Assembly (NCBI GenBank): GCA_015069185.1
Contig: SVJB01000002.1
Location: 109,089-173,088, forward strand
DNA: 64,000 bases
Reading direction: 5' to 3'
Origin: Oscillospiraceae bacterium
GTDB taxonomy: Bacteria > Bacillota > Clostridia > UBA1212 > UBA1255
Below the pieces are notes generated by a model, which was not told the DNA's origin, did no database searches, and saw only the letters and a program-made list of their open reading frames with translations. This document shows, piece after piece, positions 29,401 to 36,100 of the stretch. A program made the translations under genes and the position numbers. Positions within the stretch are counted from its first letter, which is position 1. Each line of letters begins with the position of its first letter.

Positions 29401-30510
29401 GATGACAGCATGATTGAAATGTTAGAGAGTGGTAAGGTTGAGTTCCTGGTATATACAGGTAAGAGCGATAAGGATTCTATTGCTGATTACATCAGAATGT
29501 ACAGAAGAGCTCTTCAACTTGGTGTTACATGTATTACATCGCTTGACACGGCTAATGCACTGGCAAATATTATTGCATCTAAATATAGTCTTTTTAATAC
29601 AGAGCTTATTGACATTAACAACATGCGTTCAGAACGTTTGGCTCTTGATTTTGTAAAGATGCAAGGCTCTGGCGACGATTATATTTTCTTTAATAACTTT
29701 GATGGACATATTACTTGTCCTGAGTCATTGTCTATTACAATGTGTGACCGGCACTACGGTATCGGCGGTGATGGTATTGTACTCATAGAAAAGTCAGATG
29801 TTGCCGATTGCATGATGAGGGTTTTCAATAAAGACGGTAGTGAAGGAAGTATTGCAGGTAACAGTATTCGTTGTGTAGGTAAGTACTTATATGATTACGG
29901 CTGTGTTTCTTCTGATAGAGATGAGGTTACTATTGAGACCAAAAGTGGTGTTAAGAAGTTAAAGCTCTACATTTATAGCGGCAAAGTTGCTTCTGTAAGC
30001 GTTGATCTTGGTAAGCCAGTGTTTGTTTCGGATAAGATTCCTGTTCGTCTGCGCGATTCTCGTAGCGGTGGATATTACTATATGCAGCGAGTTATGAATT
30101 ATGCGCAGAAAATTAACGATACACCTTATGTTATTAACTGCGTATCATTGGGTAATCCGCATTGCGTTATTTTCAAAGAGCGCGTTGACGCTGTTGACAT
30201 TGAGAAGGAAGGTCCGGCTATTGAATTATCTCCGATTTTCCCTGAGAAGGTCAATGTTGAGTTCGTTCGAGTTGTAAATAGTCGTACTCTCAAAATGCGT
30301 GTTTGGGAGCGTGGTAATGGTGAGACACTTGCCTGCGGTACAGGCGCGTGTGCAGCCGCAATTGCAGCTGTTGAGAATGGCTTCTGTGAGAAGAATGTGG
30401 ACATTACAGTTAAGCTTCCGGGTGGAGATCTTATTGTTAATTATTCAGATGATGGTGTTGTTCTGACAGGTAACGCTCAACTGGTTTATGAAGGCAAAGT
30501 TAGTATTTAA
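26425..30510 (+). CDS. carB: Fusion of carbamoyl-phosphate synthase large subunit with a DapF-like domain
   Basis: A single 1361-residue frame joins two enzymes. Residues 1-1066 are a full-length CarB, with both ATP-grasp halves ([20 protein letters not shown] and [19 protein letters not shown]), the oligomerisation region and a C-terminal MGS-like allosteric domain (about 940-1060). From about M1067 the chain continues as a diaminopimelate epimerase-like protein: [27 protein letters not shown], and [19 protein letters not shown] with C1304. In the first catalytic motif, usually CGNG, the sequence is IAGNSIRC, so Ala1144 replaces the first catalytic Cys. There is no stop, and no ribosome site before M1067. 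It ends the arginine operon, 15 bases after carA. Confidence 0.92.
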   Translation: [1361 protein letters not shown]

Positions 30511-30524
30511 AAGAAGGAGTAACA

Positions 30525-30632
30525 ATTGGGCTCAGTCGTGATTATATTGCAACGATTACTTCGGAAAATCCCATTGTTTACACTAAATTTTATATGAAAC
30601 CAGGCTTTTTGATAAATTTCTTTGTTATATAA
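30525..30632 (+). other. Very short frame behind a strong ribosome site (possible gene remnant)
   Basis: AAGGAG at 30514-30519 is followed after five or six bases by ATT/TTG codons. The ATT frame encodes 35 residues starting IGLSRDYIATITSENPIVY before a stop; the TTG frame encodes 23. The first frame looks protein-like, but no family was recognised and no ATG is present. It may be the stump of a lost distal operon gene, or chance. Confidence 0.2.
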
Positions 30633-30678
30633 CCTACTACAAAAGAGGACCTTGGCTTATAAAATTTGTTTAAAAATG

Positions 30679-30703
30679 AAGCAGCTCGCTGAGCTGCTTT
30701 TTT
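30679..30703 (+). terminator. Terminator of the arginine operon
   Basis: AAGCAGCTC and GAGCTGCTT form a 9-bp stem with a GCT loop, followed by TTTTTATT. It lies about 170 bp after the carB-dapF stop. Confidence 0.88.
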
Positions 30704-30730
30704 ATTATATGGGGGTCTATGTAAGTTTAT

Positions 30731-30761
30731 TTTTTTCAATACGCCCTGGCAGTATTGAAAA
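30731..30761. repeat. Spaced inverted repeat, copy 1
   Basis: TTTTTTCAA, then 15 bases, then TTGAAAA. In this copy the symmetry goes further inward (CAATAC with GTATTG). It is the first of three such elements in 160 bp. Confidence 0.6.
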
Positions 30762-30784
30762 GTATAACGGGAGCATCTTTCAGA

Positions 30785-30816
30785 TTTTTTCAACAGAGCA
30801 ACGGTATATTGAAAAA
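30785..30816. repeat. Spaced inverted repeat, copy 2
   Basis: TTTTTTCAA, 15 different bases, TTGAAAAA. The arms and the 15-base spacing are the same as in copy 1, while the centre (CAGAGCAACGGTATA) differs. It begins 54 bp after copy 1. Confidence 0.6.
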
Positions 30817-30857
30817 TAACAAGGGGAGGGCAGCAGGTTATGCTGTTCATTACAGAA

Positions 30858-30890
30858 TTTTTTCAATGAACTATACCATTGTTGAAAAAA
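30858..30890. repeat. Spaced inverted repeat, copy 3
   Basis: TTTTTTCAA, 15 bases, TTGAAAAAA. Read on the minus strand its centre (CAATGGTATAGTTCA) shares CAAYGGTATA with copy 2, shifted, so copies 2 and 3 may be related in opposite orientation. It begins 73 bp after copy 2. Confidence 0.6.
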
Positions 30891-31019
30891 GACATAGAAC
30901 TAAATTACTTTGGCAAACAAATGTAGCTGTAAAAGGCTATAACTGGAATAAAAAGAACATGTAATACAATATTATTTACAAAAAATGGAAAAATATAGGT
31001 AAAAAATCAGAAAAAAGCA

Positions 31020-32087
31020 TTATCTATTTTTTTCAGAAGATTTTAAACGATGGCCTTTAGGAACCAATTTTTTTGCATAAATAGTGATCATAGATAACAA
31101 ATCAGCAGGAAATTGCCAATTATGATATGAGTTATCAAGCATTATGAGGCCGGACGGAATATCGTCTTTGCTCTTTTTTCTTAATAAACTTTTTCCACAG
31201 CCAAGAGATTTAAGTACATCAAAAACAGGTTTCATATGAATTCCGCTGGATTCACCGGAAAAAAAAGCAACAAAATTATGACCCGGCACGATGCCATGCT
31301 GTATATAAGACTTAATTTTTGCACAACAATCGGAAAAATAGGTAGGATCGCGCATCATACCGAAGTACTCAAAATAATAGGTTTTGCCGTTGATCTTGCA
31401 TGAAAAATCAGGATAATAGCATTTTCCTGATTTATTATCACGATAGAGAACTTCATATTTGGGCAATAAACCGCAGCTGCGAAATGCATTATGAAGAAGC
31501 AACTCACCTCGTGACATAAATGATAGATTATTTTCGTCAATACAATTATACTTTGCAGGGTCTCGTATGACTCTATTAGAAAAATGCCACTGCCTATGCT
31601 CTGCAACTTCGTCAATATTAATATTTATGCGGCAGGCTTCTTCTTCAAAATCTGGAATGTCATCAGGATGATGATAAAAAGAACCAAGAAGCATCTTCTT
31701 TGCAGCATCAATAATGCTATTTACAATATTGAGTTGTAGTGACAAATACTCACATAGTGACGCATCATGCAAAATCTCTTCGTACTCACCTTTTTTTATA
31801 AATCGAGTTCGATGATAGACTTTGATGTTTCCCTCTTGATCTACGGTTGTCTCGGAATATCTTAAATGATGACAATTATATTCATAAACATGGGGCTCAG
31901 AATCTTTTTTTCTTTTGTATTTTACCTTCTTCTTAAAGAAACGGATTTCGCCCGGGTTTACTATTCGTGACAAGGCAGCCTTAATTTTCTGTTGATATTG
32001 TAATGCAAGCGAAAGCTGTACGTGCATTTCCGCGTAGAAATCAAACTCTTTATTCAGAACATCAGGTATATCGCAAAAAATCGGCAT
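31020..32087 (-). CDS. Hypothetical protein with a PD-(D/E)XK nuclease-like domain
   Basis: The product of about 355 residues is not a known named protein. The N-terminal half is charged and partly helical. The C-terminal half contains RGELLLHNAFRSCGL, then a spaced KYEVLYRD and CYYPDFSCKINGKTYYFEYFG. That pattern (Glu in a helix, PDF, then E in a following strand) matches PD-(D/E)XK restriction-type nucleases, but the Lys usual two residues after the last Glu is replaced (EYFG). Activity is therefore uncertain. The start could be ATG 32087 or TTG 32105; neither has a good ribosome site. It is downstream of pdxK on the same strand and may share its transcript. Confidence 0.55.
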   Translation of the reverse strand: MPIFCDIPDVLNKEFDFYAEMHVQLSLALQYQQKIKAALSRIVNPGEIRFFKKKVKYKRKKDSEPHVYEYNCHHLRYSETTVDQEGNIKVYHRTRFIKKGEYEEILHDASLCEYLSLQLNIVNSIIDAAKKMLLGSFYHHPDDIPDFEEEACRININIDEVAEHRQWHFSNRVIRDPAKYNCIDENNLSFMSRGELLLHNAFRSCGLLPKYEVLYRDNKSGKCYYPDFSCKINGKTYYFEYFGMMRDPTYFSDCCAKIKSYIQHGIVPGHNFVAFFSGESSGIHMKPVFDVLKSLGCGKSLLRKKSKDDIPSGLIMLDNSYHNWQFPADLLSMITIYAKKLVPKGHRLKSSEKNR

Positions 32088-32175
32088 GACGTAATTGTAA
32101 CGCAATGCCGATCAAAAGTGAATTATTTCCCAAAATCGTTCCACAATATTTCCCGCTGCCAAATGCAGGTAACAA

Positions 32176-33006
32176 TTATGCCAACGCTTCAATTAGTTTA
32201 CCGAGAACCGGTTCAAAAGCAGCTCCATACCAATGGTTGTCTAGTCGCTGAGTTGTTTTGATACATTCCACCGTATAATCTGCTGCAATTTTAGCCGCTT
32301 CATACGGAATCTTACCACGCATCAAACTACCAACAAACGCGGACGCATAAATATCACCAGTACCATGGCAACTATTCGGCATAAGATCATGCTCATAATA
32401 TGAATATTTACCGGCTTCATAGACAACAACACCGGTTTTACCGGCTACATAGGAAACACCGGTCAATATAATATTAGCACAACCAAGATTGGCCAGCTTA
32501 CTAATCAGCAACTCTATATACTGACGATCATATGAAGTTTTATATTCTGTATCAGTCAAGAAACAAGCTTCTGTAATATTAGGCAGCACGTAGTCAGCAA
32601 GGCTGCAAAGCTTTTTCATTGCATCGGCGTATTGCCCATCAAAACCCGGATAAAGTTTTCCATTGTCTGCCATAGCAGGGTCCACAATCTTCACACAATT
32701 ACAACCACCACAAGTCGAAAAAATATCAGCAACATAGTCAATTTGTTTTGTGCTTCCCAAATATCCGGTGTAAATGGCGTCAAAAGTTATATTTTCTCTG
32801 TACCAATGTGCTTTTATAGCCGGCATATCATCAGATAAATCTCTGAACGTAAATCCTGTAAACCCAGCCGTATGTGTAGATAAGACTGCTGACGGCAACA
32901 CACAAGTTTCGATGCCGCAAGCAGAAATAATTGGCAATGCTACAGTCATAGAACATTGACCAACACATGAAATATCTTGAATTGTTAATATTTTTTTATA
33001 ATCCAT
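32176..33006 (-). CDS. Pyridoxal/pyridoxine kinase (PdxK/PdxY-like)
   Basis: This ribokinase-fold enzyme phosphorylates B6 vitamers to salvage pyridoxal phosphate. The 276-residue protein shows ILTIQDISCVGQCSMTVALPI at the N-terminus, the IYTGYLGS segment, VDPAMADNGKLYPGF, and the anion hole/base motif SCHGTGDIYASAFVG with Asp as catalytic base. The start is ATG 33006, ten bases after AAGGAG; the track's 33030 start lies upstream of that site. A MocR-type regulator gene precedes it on the same strand, a common pairing for vitamin B6 salvage. Confidence 0.88.
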   Translation of the reverse strand: MDYKKILTIQDISCVGQCSMTVALPIISACGIETCVLPSAVLSTHTAGFTGFTFRDLSDDMPAIKAHWYRENITFDAIYTGYLGSTKQIDYVADIFSTCGGCNCVKIVDPAMADNGKLYPGFDGQYADAMKKLCSLADYVLPNITEACFLTDTEYKTSYDRQYIELLISKLANLGCANIILTGVSYVAGKTGVVVYEAGKYSYYEHDLMPNSCHGTGDIYASAFVGSLMRGKIPYEAAKIAADYTVECIKTTQRLDNHWYGAAFEPVLGKLIEALA

Positions 33007-33041
33007 GGTGAAAAAGCTCCTTGTATTCAAATTCCATTGAT

Positions 33042-33070
33042 ATATTACACTATGACTGGTATTGAGTAAA
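33042..33070 (-). promoter_or_regulatory. Promoter of the pyridoxal kinase gene
   Basis: On the minus strand TTTACT (33070-33065) and TAATAT (33047-33042) are 17 bp apart, 36 bp before the pdxK start. It allows pdxK to be expressed separately from the upstream regulator gene. Confidence 0.5.
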
Positions 33071-33113
33071 TAGCCAAATTGGAATAAAAATATATAATCA
33101 GATGTGCGGGGAA

Positions 33114-34217
33114 TTAATGGAATAGCTTTCTGCGTGCGCGTCGTACTCTGTTAATGTGACGCTCAAAATCACCGCTGTTAATTAGTTCTGCCAATACATA
33201 TTGCTCAAACACCGGAACTGTACAAGAATAAAAGCCTAATTTTTCTTCAAACAAATCTAACAACTTAGTTGGTAGTACCATATACCCCACACGAATTGAT
33301 GGCGCAATAGTTTTAGAAAAAGTATTCAGATATATTACAGAACCTGTTTCACACAAAGAAAACACGGTATCATCATTTTTCTTTGAAACCGTAAGTTCTG
33401 ATTCAAAATTATCCTCGATTATAAACCCGTTTCGTGCTTCTGCCCAACGTAGATATTCATGTCTCTTTGATACATCGGCAGTGACTCCGCTGGGATAACT
33501 ATTAAAAGGTGTTACATGTAATACTGTGGCTTGAGTACGAGCAAGCTCTGAAGTCTTAATTCCGTCATTGCTCATTTTGAGCATATCGCATTCAATTCCC
33601 GATGCCATATATACACGGCGTATTTTATCATAGGAAGGATTTTCCAATCCAAATATACAATTATTACCAAATAACTGAGCTAATAAACTATATAAATACT
33701 CAGCTCCTGAACCGATAATTATTTGTTGCGATTGCACAATAATACCAAGACTGCGGGCAAGATATCTGGCAATTGCCTGGCGAAGTTCTGCGCATCCGTG
33801 ATTGGGCGACTTCACAAGCAATCTATCTTCATAATCAACCATTACACGTCGCATCGTTTTTGATAACACAGAATATGGGAACTTATAAATCTCATTCGCT
33901 CTGTGAAAATTTGGCATATAATTACTGTCGCTCTCGTCGTTAGAGCTTGCAGGGTTATTACTGCTGATAAAATCACGTTCTCTGTAAATAACAAAATAGC
34001 CACGACGAAGTCTGGATTCAGCATATCCTTCGTCACACAAAATTTCGTAACAGTGTTGCACTGTAATAACACTTACTCCTGATTCCTCTGCTAACAGACG
34101 CTTAGAAGGTAATCTGGCGCCAAAAGGGAAAGCTCCGCTGACAATATCATTGCGGAGCTGTTCGTATAGCTGAATATATGCTGTTTTATCAGATTTGGAG
34201 TCAATACGATATCTCAT
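33114..34217 (-). CDS. MocR/PdxR-type regulator (GntR HTH + aminotransferase domain), short C-terminus
   Basis: This 367-residue protein has an N-terminal GntR winged helix (RLPSKRLLAEESGVSVITVQ) and a class I aminotransferase-like domain with the PLP lysine in NTFSKTIAPSIRVGY. MocR proteins are usually about 450-480 residues; this one stops at RRARRKLFH, where the family normally continues for roughly 80-100 more. The sequence beyond the stop in that frame does not look like the missing part. It may be a truncated but functional repressor or a recent loss. PdxR-type members sense pyridoxal phosphate and control B6 genes, which suits the pdxK neighbour. Its ATG overlaps the preceding exporter stop by one base. 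Confidence 0.8.
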   Translation of the reverse strand: MRYRIDSKSDKTAYIQLYEQLRNDIVSGAFPFGARLPSKRLLAEESGVSVITVQHCYEILCDEGYAESRLRRGYFVIYRERDFISSNNPASSNDESDSNYMPNFHRANEIYKFPYSVLSKTMRRVMVDYEDRLLVKSPNHGCAELRQAIARYLARSLGIIVQSQQIIIGSGAEYLYSLLAQLFGNNCIFGLENPSYDKIRRVYMASGIECDMLKMSNDGIKTSELARTQATVLHVTPFNSYPSGVTADVSKRHEYLRWAEARNGFIIEDNFESELTVSKKNDDTVFSLCETGSVIYLNTFSKTIAPSIRVGYMVLPTKLLDLFEEKLGFYSCTVPVFEQYVLAELINSGDFERHINRVRRARRKLFH

Positions 34218-36100
34218 TATTCTAATTCAAAAGCACCTGTGTACAACTGATAATAAGTGCCTTTTTGAGCTATAAGCATATCGTGTGTACCACGTTCAAT
34301 AATCTTACCATGGTCCAACACCATAATAACATCAGAGTTCTTAACTGTTGACAAACGATGGGCAATAACAAACACTGTACGACCTTCCATAAGTCTGTCC
34401 ATGCCACGCTGAACAATGGCTTCAGTACGTGTATCAATAGAGGAGGTTGCCTCGTCAAGGATCATAACAGGCGGATCTGCTACGGCAGCTCTGGCAATAG
34501 CAATAAGCTGACGCTGACCTTGAGATAAATTTGCTCCGTTATTTGTTAATTCTGTTTCATATCCATCAGGCAAACGGCTTATAAAATCATCTGCACCTGC
34601 AAGCTTTGCTGCTTCTATACACTGCTCATCTGTAGCATCAAGACGGCCATAACGAATATTATCCATAACCGAACCGGTAAACAGATTTGTATCCTGCAAC
34701 ACGATACCCAAAGAACGGCGCAAATCCGCCTTCTTAATTTTATTTATATTAATCCCGTCATAACGGATCTTACCATCAGCTATGTTATAAAAACAATTTA
34801 TCAAATTAGTAATTGTAGTCTTACCGGCTCCGGTCGCGCCGACAAAAGCCACTTTCTGGCCCGGTTCTGCGTAGACGCTTACATCATGCAGAACGTTCTT
34901 GCCTTCCTCATAAGCAAAATCTACATTTACCAGCCGAACATCACCGCGAAGCTCTGTATAAGTCAAAGTACCGTCTTTGTGAGGATGCTTCCATGCCCAT
35001 TTACCGGTACGTTCGGATGTTTCACAGATATTTCCGCTTTCATCAATTTTTGCATTTACAAGTGTTACATAACCGTCGTCAACTTCAGGTATTTCGTCCA
35101 TAAGTCCAAAGATACGCTCTGCACCGGCCATACCCATTACAATTGCATTTATTTGCTGTGAAAATTGGTTTACATTTCCGGTGAATTGCTTTGTCATATT
35201 CATAAACGGAACGATTATACTGATGCTGAAAGCCATACCGGACAGGCTGAAGTTCTTCATGCCGGCAGTCAGGAAAATACCGCCTGCAACAGCGATCAAA
35301 ACGTATAAAATATTGCCAATATTCATAATAACCGGGCCCAGCAAATTAGCGTATGCATGGGCTTTGCTACTATCTTCATAAAGCTGTTCGTTTATTTTAT
35401 CAAATTCTTCATTACATTCTTTCTCGTGGCAGAACACTTTAATAACCTTCTGGCCATTCATCATTTCCTGGGCAAAACCTTCTGTCTTACCGATAGAAAC
35501 CTGCTGACGTACAAAATATTTAGCACTGCCGCCACCGAATTTCTTGGATACTAACAACATGATTGCAACACCGCATAACACAATTAGCGTCATCCAGATA
35601 CTGTAATACAGCATAATAGAGAGCACACAAACAATAATAGTACATGTTTGTAGCAGGGTAGGTAATGCGCGGGAAATCAGTTCTCTGAGCGTGTCAATAT
35701 CATTTGTATAATAACTCATAATATCTCCATGCTTATGTGTATCAAAATATTTAATAGGCAGATACTGCATGCCATCAAACATTTTCTTACGCATTTTATA
35801 AAGATAACCCTGCGTGATGTATGCCATAAGCTGGTTGTATAATGTAATCGACAGCATAGACATCACGTAAAGTATAATCAAAACAATAATCTTTGGCAGT
35901 ATCTCAACGTAAGCATTATCCCAATTCTTGGTACTTATATATTTCTCGATAACATCTATTATTTGTTTGTTGAAAATCGCCGGAGCCGCTGCAGTGGCAG
36001 AGGAGAACAAAATACAAACAATAGTCACAGGTACCAGCACGGGATAGAATTTGAAAAGGTTGCCTATAATTCGTCCGAGTAAGGATTTTTTCTTATTCAT
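34217..36100 (-). CDS. ABC exporter, membrane-ATPase half, consensus site
   Basis: The 627-residue protein has six membrane helices (about residues 15-320) and a nucleotide-binding domain with Walker A GATGAGKTTI, a signature NLSQGQRQLIAIARA, and Walker B VMILDEATSSID with the catalytic Glu. It is a half-transporter of the multidrug/lipid exporter type. The preceding gene encodes a partner with a degenerate site, so the two should form a heterodimer like TM287/288. The start is ATG 36100 after GGAGGTGAGG; it overlaps the upstream gene by eight bases. The substrate is unknown. Confidence 0.9.
   Translation of the reverse strand: MNKKKSLLGRIIGNLFKFYPVLVPVTIVCILFSSATAAAPAIFNKQIIDVIEKYISTKNWDNAYVEILPKIIVLIILYVMSMLSITLYNQLMAYITQGYLYKMRKKMFDGMQYLPIKYFDTHKHGDIMSYYTNDIDTLRELISRALPTLLQTCTIIVCVLSIMLYYSIWMTLIVLCGVAIMLLVSKKFGGGSAKYFVRQQVSIGKTEGFAQEMMNGQKVIKVFCHEKECNEEFDKINEQLYEDSSKAHAYANLLGPVIMNIGNILYVLIAVAGGIFLTAGMKNFSLSGMAFSISIIVPFMNMTKQFTGNVNQFSQQINAIVMGMAGAERIFGLMDEIPEVDDGYVTLVNAKIDESGNICETSERTGKWAWKHPHKDGTLTYTELRGDVRLVNVDFAYEEGKNVLHDVSVYAEPGQKVAFVGATGAGKTTITNLINCFYNIADGKIRYDGININKIKKADLRRSLGIVLQDTNLFTGSVMDNIRYGRLDATDEQCIEAAKLAGADDFISRLPDGYETELTNNGANLSQGQRQLIAIARAAVADPPVMILDEATSSIDTRTEAIVQRGMDRLMEGRTVFVIAHRLSTVKNSDVIMVLDHGKIIERGTHDMLIAQKGTYYQLYTGAFELE

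Larger units (their letters stand above)
30511..31019. other. 509-bp gene-free stretch after the arginine operon
   Basis: This gap holds, in order, a good ribosome site with a very short frame, a terminator hairpin, and three spaced inverted repeats, each described separately. The ORFs the track lists here (30590-30850 minus, 30622-30819 plus, 30755-30964 plus) have no ribosome site and no recognisable composition. From about 30891 to 31019 nothing was seen beyond AT-rich sequence. Confidence 0.6.

Noticed and set aside
29600-29640. Separate dapF gene starting at M1067
   Set aside because: No Shine-Dalgarno sequence precedes this ATG and there is no stop between it and carB.
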